Positions 35,853 through 45,068 of a stretch of DNA of 64,000 bases are shown here, in pieces. How positions within the stretch are numbered: the first letter of the stretch is position 1; the number at the start of each line of letters is the position of its first letter. This stretch comes from Thalassobaculum fulvum (GTDB lineage Bacteria > Pseudomonadota > Alphaproteobacteria > Thalassobaculales > Thalassobaculaceae): the NCBI RefSeq assembly GCF_014652915.1, contig NZ_BMZS01000002.1, positions 106,590 to 170,589 of the forward strand. The letters run 5' to 3'. Made by a program: the position numbers and the translations under genes. Below the pieces are notes generated by a model. The model was not told the origin of the DNA, ran no database searches, and saw only the letters and a list, made by a program, of their open reading frames with translations.

Positions 35853-36657
35853 AGCGACGGCCCCGGGCCAGGCGCCGGTCGAGGTCCGCTTCCGCGGCGG
35901 CGGGTTCGCGCCGAAGGCCAACCGCTGGGCCGGGGCGGTGGTATTCGCCCTGGCGATCGCGTTCGTCGAGTGGGGCACGCGCGCCGGCTGGATCTCGGCC
36001 CTGACCCTGCCGCGGCCGTCCGACGTGCTGGGCGTGTTCGTCGAGCTCTGGCAGAGCGGGCTGTTGTTCAAGCACCTGGCGCCGTCGCTGTCGCGGCTGG
36101 TGGTCGGCGCCGCCATCGGCGCCAGCTTCGGGGTCACGCTCGGCATCCTGATCGGGCTGTTCTCGCATGTCCGGGCCGCCCTGGTGCCGGTGGTCGCGGC
36201 GATCTTCCCGATCCCGAAGATCGCGCTCCTGCCGCTGTTCGTGATCTGGTTCGGGATCGACGAGGGCTCGAAATACGCTCTGATCGCGTTCGGCACCTTC
36301 ACGCCGACCGTGGTGGCGACCTACGGCGCGGTCGACAACGTCGACCGGTCGCTGATCCGCATGGGCCAGAGCTTCGGGCTGTCGTGGCGGTCGATCGTAC
36401 TGAAGATCGTGCTGCCCGGCGCCATGCCGGGGATCCTGTCCGGGCTGCGCATCAGCCTCGCCATCGCCATCATCCTGCTGGTCGCCGCCGAGATGCTGGG
36501 CGCCGAGTACGGGATCGGCGCCTACATCCTGGAGGCCGGGGCGCTGTACGACCTGGAGCGGCTGTTCGCCGGGGTGGTGATCCTGTCGCTGCTGGGCGTG
36601 GTCGTCAGCTCGGCGATCGGCCAGATCGAGAAGCGCCTGCTGGGCTGGCGGTCGTAG
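35845..36657 (+). CDS. ABC transporter permease (SsuC/TauC type)
   Basis: 270 residues with about six membrane helices. The coupling region EAA-like loop is in GQSFGLSWRSIVLKIVLPGAMPGILSGLRISLAIA, and IPKIALLPLFVIWFGIDEGSKYALIAF is the usual signature of SsuC-like permeases. It forms the transmembrane channel. Start overlaps the end of the ATPase gene. The 95 bases after it hold no gene and separate it from the convergent aromatic operon. Confidence 0.95.
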   Translation: MSEATAPGQAPVEVRFRGGGFAPKANRWAGAVVFALAIAFVEWGTRAGWISALTLPRPSDVLGVFVELWQSGLLFKHLAPSLSRLVVGAAIGASFGVTLGILIGLFSHVRAALVPVVAAIFPIPKIALLPLFVIWFGIDEGSKYALIAFGTFTPTVVATYGAVDNVDRSLIRMGQSFGLSWRSIVLKIVLPGAMPGILSGLRISLAIAIILLVAAEMLGAEYGIGAYILEAGALYDLERLFAGVVILSLLGVVVSSAIGQIEKRLLGWRS

Positions 36658-36752
36658 GGGCGCCGGCGCGGGGCCGGAACCGGGCGGGAGCGGATCCGTG
36701 TAGCGGTTGTCCGCCCAAGGGAGCGCGAGCCAGTGGCCCGAGCCGCGGGTGA

Positions 36753-37568
36753 CTACGCAGCCTGCCAGTGATAGCCCGATGTCTGGTATCCCTTGACCGG
36801 CTCGCCGAAGATCTTCGTCACGGCCATCCCGGCCTCGATTGCCGCGCCGAGGCAGACGTGCAGCGGCAGCAGATGTTCCTCGCGCGGGTGGCAGAACCGT
36901 GCGCCCGGCGCCGTTTCCCAGGCCGCGAGCCGCTCGGCACGCTGGTCGGCGCGCAGGCCCTCGCCGCACACCGCCTCGTCGATCCAGTCATGGAAGGACT
37001 TGGCCAGGGCGTAACCGGCTTCGCGGTCGACGCGTGAGCGGCCGATCAGGGCCTGGATGTTGTGGAAGCTGAAGCCGGAGCCGATCAGGGTAATGTCCTG
37101 GTCGAGCAGTGCGGCGAGGCCCCTCCCGACCGCCAGATGCCGTTCCGCATCCAGCGAGGACATCAGGGACATCTGAAGGATCGGGATGTCGGCTTCCGGC
37201 CGCATCAGCATCATCGGGACGAAGGTGCCGTGATCGAAACCCCGCTCGGGATCGAGCTGCGCGCCGATCCCCTGGGCGGCCAGCGCCGATACGACAGGCT
37301 CGACGAGGTCCGGTGCGCCGGGCGCCGGGTAGCCGTAGCGGTAGGACTCCTCGGGGAAACCGTAGTAGTCGAACAGCATGCCGGGGTGTGGGCTTGTCGC
37401 CAGGCGAGGCTGCTCCGCCTCCCAATGCGCCGTTACCAGGATGATGGCCTTGCTGCCGTCGAGCCTCGGCTGCAGGGCGCGAAGCATCGACGCCAAGCGC
37501 GCATAGCCGGGGTCACCGAGCAGCGGCAGAGGTCCTCCGCCATGAGGAATGAAGAAGACCTGTGCCAT
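36753..37568 (-). CDS. DODA-type (4,5-DOPA) class III extradiol dioxygenase
   Basis: 271 residues of the LigB superfamily, YgiD/DODA branch. Metal and proton-relay histidines are visible in FIPHGGGP (His9), VTAHWE (His48), FDHGTF (His113), FSFHNI and CHPREEHLLPLH. Relatives cleave L-DOPA or similar catechols between C4 and C5. It is the last gene of a seven-gene minus-strand aromatic operon that already includes an HpaD-type dioxygenase, so the operon may process two catechols or have a second ring-cleavage branch. 35 bases separate it from the PanE-like gene. Confidence 0.9.
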   Translation of the reverse strand: MAQVFFIPHGGGPLPLLGDPGYARLASMLRALQPRLDGSKAIILVTAHWEAEQPRLATSPHPGMLFDYYGFPEESYRYGYPAPGAPDLVEPVVSALAAQGIGAQLDPERGFDHGTFVPMMLMRPEADIPILQMSLMSSLDAERHLAVGRGLAALLDQDITLIGSGFSFHNIQALIGRSRVDREAGYALAKSFHDWIDEAVCGEGLRADQRAERLAAWETAPGARFCHPREEHLLPLHVCLGAAIEAGMAVTKIFGEPVKGYQTSGYHWQAA

Positions 37569-37603
37569 CGGCCGTCCCTCCGTTGCCGGTAACCGTCGCC
37601 ATG

Positions 37604-38587
37604 CTACTGCGGATAGAGGCCCCGTACCCGCCCGAACAGGCGGGTCAGGCCGAGCAAGGCGTCGACGTTGGGCGTGTCGACGCCGACCCGCCGGCCGATC
37701 TCCGACACCACGGCAACGATCGAGTCCAGCTCCAGCGGGCGGCCGGCCTCGGCGTCCTGCAGCATCGAGGTCTTGAAAGCGCCGAGTTTGCGGGTCACTT
37801 CGTGGCGGTCTTCCGGGCTCTGGTCGATCACGCAGCCGATCCGCTCGCCGATCGCCGAGGCCTCGCGCATCGCCGCCGAACAGAACGCCCGGACCAGCGG
37901 GTCGTCCAGGATGCGGTCGGCGGTCGCCCCGGTGACCGCCGACACCGGGTTCATGGTCAGGTTGCCCCACAGCTTGTACCAGATCTCGCGGCGGATGCTG
38001 CCGGACACGGTGACGTCGAAGCCGGCCTCCGTGAGTAGGGCGGAGACCGTTGCCAGCCGGTCCGAGGCGGACCCGTCCGGCTCGCCCACGATCAGACCGT
38101 TGCCCATCCGGTGCTCCACCAGGCCGGGCTCGGTGACAGCCGCGGCGGCGTGCACGACGCAGCCGAGCACGTGGTGTGCCGGGATGGCCGCGGCGATGGC
38201 GCCGTCAGGGTCGACGCTCTCCAGAGGCGGGCCGTCAAGCGCCTGAACACCGTCTCCGAACCACCAGGGAAGGCCGTTCATCGCCGGCAGCACGACGGTG
38301 TCGGGACCGATCAGAGGCGTGATGGTCCCGGCCACCGCCGGCATGGCCGGTCCCTTGACGGCGATGATCACCAAGTCCTGCGCCCCGAGCTTGGCCGGAT
38401 CGTCCGACGCGATCGCCGGGCCGCCGACCATCCCACCGCTTTGCCGCAGCCGCCAGCCGTGGGTGGACAGGGCCTGAAGGGTGTCCCCCCGCGCCACGGC
38501 GCCGACCGAGACCTGTCCGGTCGCGGCCAGCCGGGCGCCGATGAACCCGCCGATGGCCCCGGCGCCGACGATGCAGACCGTCTTCAC
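37604..38587 (-). CDS. Ketopantoate reductase-family dehydrogenase, paralog 1
   Basis: 327 residues. N-terminal NADP-binding motif IVGAGAIGGFIGARLA, then VVLPAMNGLPWWF and the C-terminal helical domain with IRREIWYKLWGNLTMNPVSAV and GAFKTSMLQDAEAGRPLELDSI. This is the PanE/ApbA fold, but the MNGLPWW sequence marks a subgroup shared with the gene at 60630, probably acting on a substrate other than ketopantoate. Its start overlaps the stop of the fumarylacetoacetase-like gene by 4 bases, so it belongs to the aromatic operon. Confidence 0.92.
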   Translation of the reverse strand: MKTVCIVGAGAIGGFIGARLAATGQVSVGAVARGDTLQALSTHGWRLRQSGGMVGGPAIASDDPAKLGAQDLVIIAVKGPAMPAVAGTITPLIGPDTVVLPAMNGLPWWFGDGVQALDGPPLESVDPDGAIAAAIPAHHVLGCVVHAAAAVTEPGLVEHRMGNGLIVGEPDGSASDRLATVSALLTEAGFDVTVSGSIRREIWYKLWGNLTMNPVSAVTGATADRILDDPLVRAFCSAAMREASAIGERIGCVIDQSPEDRHEVTRKLGAFKTSMLQDAEAGRPLELDSIVAVVSEIGRRVGVDTPNVDALLGLTRLFGRVRGLYPQ

Positions 38588-39531
38588 GACCGCTGCCTCG
38601 CCTTGCGCAGATTGTCCTTGAAGCGCTCCGGCACGCGCTCGTCGAAGCCCAGCGCGACCCGTCGCACCTCGTCGCTGTCGGTCGGCGGCGCGCCGACGCC
38701 GAGTGCACTCGCCCTTGGTGCCGGGATGGCGGTCACCGTGCCTTCGACCCGCCCGATACCGGTGATCTCGCAGGCGACCACGTCGCCGGCGTCGACCGAG
38801 CGCGAGTGGCAGGGCGTGCCCATCAGGATCACGTCACCGGCGACCAGGGTGATGTGGCGCGCGAGGTCGGCAATCACGTAGTGCGGCCCCCAGATCGTCT
38901 CCTCGCCGATATGCGCCTCCTGCACGACCTGCCCGTTCACCGTCGTGCGCAGCGTCTCCTCGAGCAGGTTCACGCCGCGCACGATGCCGGGGCCGATCGG
39001 CAGCAGGGTGTCGGCCCCCTTTACCCGCAGCATGCTGCCCTGGTCGGTGTCCCGGAAGTTCTGCAGGCCCATGTCGAGGGCCGGGCAGAAGCCCGCCATG
39101 CAGTCCCAGGCCTCGTCCGGCGTGACGTTGCGACAGGTCCGACCGATCACGACCGCATACTCGCCCTCGTAGTTCAGGTAGCTGCAGTCGGCCGGCTTCA
39201 GGATCTGGCCGCGATGGCCGTTGAGCGAGCTCGGCGGCTTGGTGAAATAGGTCGGCGTCTCGGTCGGCTTCGGCCGGTTGCGGGTCTCCATGCTGCGCGA
39301 GCTATAGGAGATGTGCACCGCGATGATCTTGCTCGGGCTGACCGGCGGCAGGTAGCAGGCGGTCTCGGCATCGATCACACGGCCGTCGTCGAGCTGAAGT
39401 TTGCCCACGTCGGCACCGGTCTCGATCACCGTGCCCCAGAAGGCGCTGCCACCGATCAGCAAGCGGCGCCGCTCGACGCGGGGGCCCCGCAGAACGGCGG
39501 GCAACTCTCCGATCGGAAATTCGAACGTCAT
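38584..39531 (-). CDS. Fumarylacetoacetate hydrolase-family protein (HpaG/HpcE-like)
   Basis: 315 residues. N-terminal cap, then the FAH catalytic barrel: SKIIAVHISYSSR, YFTKPPSSLNGH, metal Glu pair in NYEGEYAVVIGR, FCPALDMGLQNFRD, and DVILMGTPCH. HpaG/HpcE enzymes of this family isomerise and decarboxylate the 5-carboxymethyl-2-hydroxymuconate intermediate of homoprotocatechuate breakdown; E. coli HpaG has two such domains, this protein one. No separate CHM isomerase (HpaF) gene is seen. Ten bases follow the hpaD-like gene. Confidence 0.9.
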   Translation of the reverse strand: MTFEFPIGELPAVLRGPRVERRRLLIGGSAFWGTVIETGADVGKLQLDDGRVIDAETACYLPPVSPSKIIAVHISYSSRSMETRNRPKPTETPTYFTKPPSSLNGHRGQILKPADCSYLNYEGEYAVVIGRTCRNVTPDEAWDCMAGFCPALDMGLQNFRDTDQGSMLRVKGADTLLPIGPGIVRGVNLLEETLRTTVNGQVVQEAHIGEETIWGPHYVIADLARHITLVAGDVILMGTPCHSRSVDAGDVVACEITGIGRVEGTVTAIPAPRASALGVGAPPTDSDEVRRVALGFDERVPERFKDNLRKARQRS

Positions 39532-39541
39532 CACCCGGCCC

Positions 39542-40408
39542 TCACGCGTCGAACCAGACATGGATGTTCCCGGTGCCGCGGGCGTTCTCGTAAGCCGACA
39601 GCGGCTCCCCCTTGGCACGGCATTCGGCCCCGCCCATCGCCCCCAGCATCTGCAGGTAGTGGGCGCCGAAGGCTTCCCAGTGCGCCTTGCGGAAATCGCT
39701 GTCCCAATCCTCCAGGATCCGGTCGTGACGCCCGTCCTGCATCAGCGCGATCGCCTTCTTGTCGCTGGCCAGGTTCTCCGGCGACGACAGGTTGCTCTCG
39801 TGGAAGATCCGCGGGTGGTTCGGCTTCCAGTCGATGTCGACGAAGCGGTGGCTGAGCGCGCCCGACGCCAACAGCACGACGTTCAGGTCGCTGCGCCGGA
39901 TCGCCTCGCCGATCACCGCACCGGACTGCAGGAAGTGCTCGGGCCGGCAGTTCTGACAGGAGCTGGCGGAAACGACGGGGGTATCGCTGAGCTCGAAACG
40001 GAGATGCTTGATCAGGTTGAGGGTCGCGTACTGGCGCTCCAGGCCGGAGTGGGCGATCGCGCGGTTGTAGCCGCCCATTTCCTTCGACACCGCCTCGATG
40101 TCGAGGGCGAACGCGGGGTGGCCCCGGTAGTTGTACGGAACGCCGTACAGGTACCAAGGCATCTCGTCGGAGGTGTAGACCCCCTCGTAATGGGCGCCCC
40201 CGTCGACCAGGTGGTAGCCGGTGGTGAACCAATGGGAGTCGAAAATCACGACGACGTCGGGCTTGACCGCCTCGATCTTGTGGCGGAGCCGCTCGTAGCC
40301 TGCGATCAGGTCGGAGTCCTGGCCCGCTCCCATCATGCGTCGGAAGTCCTCGCACTGCATGAGGCCGGGGTGGTGGGACACGATGGCCGAACCAACGATC
40401 TTTCCCAT
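39542..40408 (-). CDS. hpaD: 3,4-dihydroxyphenylacetate 2,3-dioxygenase-like (class III extradiol)
   Basis: 288 residues. LigB-type enzyme clearly of the HpaD group: GSAIVSHHPGLM at the N-terminus (Fe ligands), VVVIFDSHWFTTGYHLVDG, AHYEGVYTSDEMP, YNYRGHPA, and VLLASGALSHRFVD, which match the class III homoprotocatechuate dioxygenase of E. coli throughout. It should open the aromatic ring of homoprotocatechuate, or a similar catechol, next to the hydroxyls using Fe(II) and O2. Eleven bases follow the aldehyde dehydrogenase gene. Confidence 0.9.
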   Translation of the reverse strand: MGKIVGSAIVSHHPGLMQCEDFRRMMGAGQDSDLIAGYERLRHKIEAVKPDVVVIFDSHWFTTGYHLVDGGAHYEGVYTSDEMPWYLYGVPYNYRGHPAFALDIEAVSKEMGGYNRAIAHSGLERQYATLNLIKHLRFELSDTPVVSASSCQNCRPEHFLQSGAVIGEAIRRSDLNVVLLASGALSHRFVDIDWKPNHPRIFHESNLSSPENLASDKKAIALMQDGRHDRILEDWDSDFRKAHWEAFGAHYLQMLGAMGGAECRAKGEPLSAYENARGTGNIHVWFDA

Positions 40409-40419
40409 GACATGTCTCC

Positions 40420-41892
40420 TTATCGCTGACTGAAACTGGCGCGGAACGGCTTCTTCGGCAGCACCACGTCCTTCACGTCGCAGAAGAACTCGAAGCTCCA
40501 GTCGCCGCCTTCGCGCCCGATGCCGGACCTCTTGCAGCCGCCGAACGGGGCCGCCAGGTCGCGAATGCCGAAGGAGTTGACCCAGATGAAGCCGGTGCGA
40601 ACCCGATCGGCCACCGCCGCCGCGCGCTCGGTCGCGCCGTAGCACACGCCGCCGAGGCCGTAGTCGACGTCGTTGGACAGTGCGACCGCCTCGTCGTCCG
40701 AGGCGAAGGTCTGCAGGGTCAGGACCGGGCCGAAGACCTCGTTCTGCACGATCTCGGAATCCTGCCGCACGTTCGTGAGCATGGTCGGCCGGTAGTACAA
40801 CCCGCCCGCCGGGTGCGTCTCCCCACCCCACAGCACCTCGGCCCCGCCGGCCACGGCGCGCTCGACGAAGCCCTTGACCCGCTCGAGTTGGCGCGGGTGG
40901 ATGATCGGTCCGACCTCGGTCGTCTCCTCGCGCGGGTCGCCGACGCGCAGATTCTCGACATAGCCGCGCATGCGCTCGACGAAGGCGTCGGCGATGGCCT
41001 CGTGTACCAGGAAGCGGGTGCCAGCCAGGCAGACCTGCGTGGCGTTGCGGTACATCAGCGCGCCAGTCGCCGCGGCCCCGTCGAGGTCGGCATCCTCCAG
41101 CACGATGAACGGCGACTTGCCACCGAGCTCGAAGCTGCACGGCACCAGGTTGGCGCCGGCGGCCTGGGCGATCCACTTGGCGGTCGGCACCGAGCCGGTG
41201 AAGGAGATCCGTGCCAGCCGCGGGTCGGACACCAGGGCGGCACCGGTGTTCGCCCCCGTGCCCTGCACGATGTTGAACACTCCGGCGGGCAGGCCGGCGG
41301 CATGCGCCGCGTCGGCCAGCAGCGAGCAGGTCAGCGGCGCCCACTCCGGCGGCTTGACGACCACGGTGTTGCCGGCGGCCAGCGCCGGGCCGAGCTTCCA
41401 GGTCGTCAGCATCAGCGGCGCGTTCCACGGCGTGATGATCGCCGCCACCCCGGCGGGATCGTGGCGCACCCGGTGGGTCGCCTGCGCTGTCTCGATGACC
41501 CGGTCCTGCAGGGACAGCGCGTGGTCGGCGAAGAAGGTCAGGTTCTGCATTGCCCGCGGCACCACCCCGTGGCGCATGCGCGAAAGCAGGACGCCGGCGT
41601 CGGTCGACTCGACCAGGCAGAACGCGTCGGCACGCGCCCCGATCTCCTCGGCGAAGCGATGGAGATGGTCGCGCCGCGCCTCGGCGGGCAGCGCCGCCCA
41701 GGCCGGGAACGCCGCTTGCGCCGCGGCGATCGCCGCATTCACGTGCTCCGGCGTGCCCTCGGCGACCCGGCCGAGCGTCGACCGGTCGATCGGCGAGAAC
41801 AGGTCGAAGCCGGTCGGGGACGGGACCCGCCGCCTATCGATGTAGTGGTCGGGCGAGACGGCGATGCCCGCGATGTGGAGCGCGTCTGTCAT
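40420..41892 (-). CDS. hpaE: Aldehyde dehydrogenase, carboxymethyl-hydroxymuconate semialdehyde dehydrogenase-like
   Basis: 490 residues. ALDH motifs: ITPWNAPLMLTTWKLGPALAAG, catalytic Glu255 in FELGGKSP, catalytic Cys288 in YRNATQVCLAG, and EVFGPVLTLQTF. Position after an HpaD-type dioxygenase and general similarity identify it as the NAD-dependent HpaE step, oxidising the ring-cleavage semialdehyde to the acid. The ATG is preferred to a GTG 15 bases upstream because AAGGAA sits 6 bases before it. Eleven bases follow the fusion gene. Confidence 0.9.
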   Translation of the reverse strand: MTDALHIAGIAVSPDHYIDRRRVPSPTGFDLFSPIDRSTLGRVAEGTPEHVNAAIAAAQAAFPAWAALPAEARRDHLHRFAEEIGARADAFCLVESTDAGVLLSRMRHGVVPRAMQNLTFFADHALSLQDRVIETAQATHRVRHDPAGVAAIITPWNAPLMLTTWKLGPALAAGNTVVVKPPEWAPLTCSLLADAAHAAGLPAGVFNIVQGTGANTGAALVSDPRLARISFTGSVPTAKWIAQAAGANLVPCSFELGGKSPFIVLEDADLDGAAATGALMYRNATQVCLAGTRFLVHEAIADAFVERMRGYVENLRVGDPREETTEVGPIIHPRQLERVKGFVERAVAGGAEVLWGGETHPAGGLYYRPTMLTNVRQDSEIVQNEVFGPVLTLQTFASDDEAVALSNDVDYGLGGVCYGATERAAAVADRVRTGFIWVNSFGIRDLAAPFGGCKRSGIGREGGDWSFEFFCDVKDVVLPKKPFRASFSQR

Positions 41893-41903
41893 CGTGGTTT
41901 CCT

Positions 41904-44096
41904 TCACGCGAACAGCTTTCCGGGGTTCATGAGGCCGAGCGGATCCAGGGCGTCCTTGACCGTCCGCATCAGCCGCAGCTCGACCGGCGACTTGTAGCGG
42001 GCGGCCTCGGCACGCCGCAGGACGCCCAGGCCGTGCTCCGCCGACACCGAGCCGCCGAAGCGGGCCACCGCGTCGTGCACCAGGCGGTTGATCGGCGCCT
42101 CGAGCGCACGGAACGCCTCGGCATGCTCGGGGCCGCAGCGGTCGGCAGCGGGCAGCAGGTTGTAGTGCAGGTTGCCGTCGCCGAGATGCCCGAGAACGGC
42201 CAGCCGGACTCCGGGATATCCGGAAGCGATCGCCTCGCCCGTGCCGATGGCGAACTCCGGGATCGCGGAGATCGGCAGCGATATGTCGTGCTTGATCGTC
42301 GGACCTTCGTGGGCCTGTGCCTCCGAGGTGTTCTCGCGCAGCGCCCAGAGGTCCTTAACCTGCCCGAGCGACTGCGCGGCAGTCGCGTCGGTGACCCAGC
42401 CGCGTTCCAGCGCCGCCTCCAGCAGGTCCATGAGGCTCTGCGAGGCCTGGCCCTCGGCGCGGCTGCTGGACACGCCGATCAGCACGTACCAAGGCGAGGG
42501 CTCCGCCAGGGGGCGGCGCAGGGCGGGCATGTGCTTGAGCACCAGGCCCAGGCATTCCTCGCTGAGCAGCTCGAAGGCGGTCAACTCCGCGTTCAGCCGC
42601 TGCTGGCCGAGCTCCAGCACCCTGACAGCCGCCTCCAAGTCGGGCACAGCTATGAAGGCGGCGGTCTCCACGGCCGGAAGCGGATGCAGTTTCAGGACCG
42701 CCGCGGTTATGACTCCCAGCGTTCCCTCCGAGCCGATGTAGAGATCGCGGAGGTCGTAGCCGGTGTTGTCCTTGCGCAGTCCCCGCAGCCCGTCCCAGAC
42801 CTCGCCGGAGGGCGTGACCGCCTCCAGGCCGAGACAGAGCTCGCGGGCGTTGCCGTAGCGAAGCACCCGCACCCCGCCGGCGTTCGTCGCGAGATTGCCG
42901 CCGATCGTGCAGGTGCCTTCCGCCGCCAGGCTCAACGGGAACAGTCGCCCGGCGGCGCGTGCCGCCTCCTGCACCTGCTGCAGAGTGCAGCCGGCCTCCA
43001 CGGTGATCGTGTTGTTGACCGGATCGACGGCGCGGATGCGCGACAGCCGCGTCAGCGACAGCACGATGGCGCGTCCGCTGCCATCCGGCACCGAGCCGCC
43101 CGAGAGCCCGGTGTTTCCGCCCTGCGGAACCACGGGAACCCGGTTGCGGTTGCACCAGGACAGCACGGCGGCGACGTCCAGCGTGGTGTCGGGCTGGGCG
43201 ACCGCGAGCGCCCGTCCGCGCCAGCGCCGGCGCCAGTCCACCAGGAACGGCTCCATCTCGTCTTCGCCGGTCAGAAGGCGTCCGGAGAACGCCGCGCGCA
43301 GGTCCTCGAGCGAAGGTTTGTCCGCTGGCGGCGCGACGAAGGACGCCGCGAGGGCGGCCGTCGAGCGGGCGAGCAGGGTCGTGTCGACGCCGACCGCCAC
43401 GAAGCGCGCGCCGAGTTGCAGGTAGTGCCGCGCCAGGACGGGGTCGGTCGCCAGGATGCCCGGCGCCTTGCCGGCCTTCAGGATCGCGGCGATGGCGGCG
43501 TCGATCGCCGACCTGACCTCCGGCGCGTCGGGCCGGCCGAGATGGCCCATCGATGCCGCCAGATCGGCCGGGCCGATGAACACGCCGTCGACGCCGTCGA
43601 CCGCCGCTATGGCCTCGAGCTGCGCCAGCCCCGTCTCGGACTCGACCTGCACCAGGAGGCAGACCCGGTCGTCGGCCTCGCGCAGATACCCCGGGAAGCG
43701 CGTCCAGCGCGACGAGCGCGCGACCCCGCTGCCCACCCCTCGGGTGCCCGCGGGCGGGTAGCGCATGGCGCGCGCCAGTGTGTGCGCCTGTTCCGCTGTC
43801 TCCACCATCGGCACCAGCAGCGTCGCGGCACCCAGATCGAGCACCTGCTTGATCAGCGCCGGATCGCCGTGCGGCAGGCGCACGACGGGATGCACCGGGT
43901 ACGGCGCCACCGCCTGCAAGGCGGCGAGGATGCTCCGCAGGTCGTTCGGCGCGTGCTCGCCGTCGATCAACAGCCAGTCGAAACCGCTGCCGGCACACAG
44001 CTCGGCGGCGTAGGCGTCGGCCAGGGCGAGCCACAGCCCGATCCGTGTCTCGCCGCGCGCGAGCGCCTGCTTGAAGCCGTTGTCGGGCGTACGCAT
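41904..44096 (-). CDS. Fusion: HpaI-type class II aldolase + FAD-linked D-2-hydroxyacid dehydrogenase
   Basis: 730 residues in one open frame. Residues 1-255 are a complete HpcH/HpaI aldolase: IDGEHAPND (His48), VVRLPHGDP (Arg73), VQVESETG (Glu152) and FIGPADLA (Asp178), the metal and base residues of HpaI, which splits 4-hydroxy-2-oxoheptanedioate into pyruvate and succinate semialdehyde. Residues about 265-730 are a complete VAO-type FAD oxidase of the D-lactate/D-2-hydroxyglutarate dehydrogenase kind: [11 protein letters not shown] (324-334), [23 protein letters not shown] (636-646), SAEHGLG and NPGKLF. Between them a short linker ([15 protein letters not shown]). Such a fusion is not one I know. 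Starts 4 bases after the hydratase gene. Confidence 0.9.
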   Translation of the reverse strand: MRTPDNGFKQALARGETRIGLWLALADAYAAELCAGSGFDWLLIDGEHAPNDLRSILAALQAVAPYPVHPVVRLPHGDPALIKQVLDLGAATLLVPMVETAEQAHTLARAMRYPPAGTRGVGSGVARSSRWTRFPGYLREADDRVCLLVQVESETGLAQLEAIAAVDGVDGVFIGPADLAASMGHLGRPDAPEVRSAIDAAIAAILKAGKAPGILATDPVLARHYLQLGARFVAVGVDTTLLARSTAALAASFVAPPADKPSLEDLRAAFSGRLLTGEDEMEPFLVDWRRRWRGRALAVAQPDTTLDVAAVLSWCNRNRVPVVPQGGNTGLSGGSVPDGSGRAIVLSLTRLSRIRAVDPVNNTITVEAGCTLQQVQEAARAAGRLFPLSLAAEGTCTIGGNLATNAGGVRVLRYGNARELCLGLEAVTPSGEVWDGLRGLRKDNTGYDLRDLYIGSEGTLGVITAAVLKLHPLPAVETAAFIAVPDLEAAVRVLELGQQRLNAELTAFELLSEECLGLVLKHMPALRRPLAEPSPWYVLIGVSSSRAEGQASQSLMDLLEAALERGWVTDATAAQSLGQVKDLWALRENTSEAQAHEGPTIKHDISLPISAIPEFAIGTGEAIASGYPGVRLAVLGHLGDGNLHYNLLPAADRCGPEHAEAFRALEAPINRLVHDAVARFGGSVSAEHGLGVLRRAEAARYKSPVELRLMRTVKDALDPLGLMNPGKLFA

Positions 44097-44100
44097 GGGC

Positions 44101-44913
44101 TCAGACCATCTTCAGGACGATCGAGCCGAGCGGGCCGTAATCGGCGTGGAACACGTCGCCCCGGCTCATGGCGACCGGGCGGGTGAAGGAGCCGGCCAGC
44201 ACGACCTCGCCGTCCTCCAGCCCTTCGTCGTGCGGCGCGAGCTTGCCGGCCAGCCACGCCACGCCGTTGGCCGGATGGTTCAGCACCGCGGCAGCCAGCC
44301 CGGATTCCTCGATCACGCCGTTGCGGTACAGCAGGGCACCGCACCAGCGCAGATCCACCGCGTCCGCTTTCACCGGCCGACCGCCCAGCACCACACCGGC
44401 GTTGGCGGCGTTGTCGGCAATCGTATCGAGCACCTTGCGGGGCGCACCGGTGGTCCGGTCGAGCTGCTCGATGCGCGCGTCGATGATCTCCAGCGCCGGC
44501 ACCACGTAGTCGGTCGCAGCCAGCACGTCGAAGATCGTGACGTCCGGCCCGGCCAGGCGGCGACCGAGGATGAAGGCCAGCTCGACCTCCACCCGCGGCT
44601 TGATGAAACGTGCCGTCGGGATGTCTCCGCCGTCGCGGAAGAACATGTCGTCGAGCAGGCAGCCATAGTCAGGCTCGTCGATCTGCGAGGACACCTGCAT
44701 CGCCCGCGAGGTCAGGCCGATCTTGTGGCCCTTCACCTGTCGACCCTCGGACAGCTTCACCTCGACCCAGGCCCGCTGGATGGCGTAGCTGTCGTCCATC
44801 GTCATGTCCGGGTGACGCTTCGAGAAATGCTCGACCTGTTCGCCGGACTGTTCAGACCGGTGCAGTTCCAGCGCCAGGGCACGAATGGTCGTTGCGTCCA
44901 GGTGGCACGCCAT
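44101..44913 (-). CDS. hpaH: 2-oxo-hept-4-ene-1,7-dioate hydratase
   Basis: 270 residues (E. coli HpaH 267). [14 protein letters not shown] near residue 60, [15 protein letters not shown] (metal Glu pair), ALEIIDARI and [30 protein letters not shown] are the hallmarks of the MhpD/HpaH hydratase group in the FAH-like fold. It adds water to the dienoate formed after ring cleavage, giving the HpaI substrate. First gene of the operon; 155 bases separate it from the divergent LysR gene. Confidence 0.92.
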   Translation of the reverse strand: MACHLDATTIRALALELHRSEQSGEQVEHFSKRHPDMTMDDSYAIQRAWVEVKLSEGRQVKGHKIGLTSRAMQVSSQIDEPDYGCLLDDMFFRDGGDIPTARFIKPRVEVELAFILGRRLAGPDVTIFDVLAATDYVVPALEIIDARIEQLDRTTGAPRKVLDTIADNAANAGVVLGGRPVKADAVDLRWCGALLYRNGVIEESGLAAAVLNHPANGVAWLAGKLAPHDEGLEDGEVVLAGSFTRPVAMSRGDVFHADYGPLGSIVLKMV

Positions 44914-45068
44914 ACTTGGGCTTCCTCGCTTGTCATCCTGACCGGATCTTCATGGAAGGCCGCCGGGGCCGGGATCCGCTTGGCGATAACTGTCCACAGG
45001 AGGGCGGTTGCACACAAACGATGAATATTGGGCTACTATGAAGAAGACCTAACAAATCGACCGATCGG

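Noticed and set aside
45001-45068. Defined -35/-10 promoter for the LysR gene (TTGCAC / TACTAT)
   Set aside because: The elements are 20 bases apart and weak; noted only as a candidate region.
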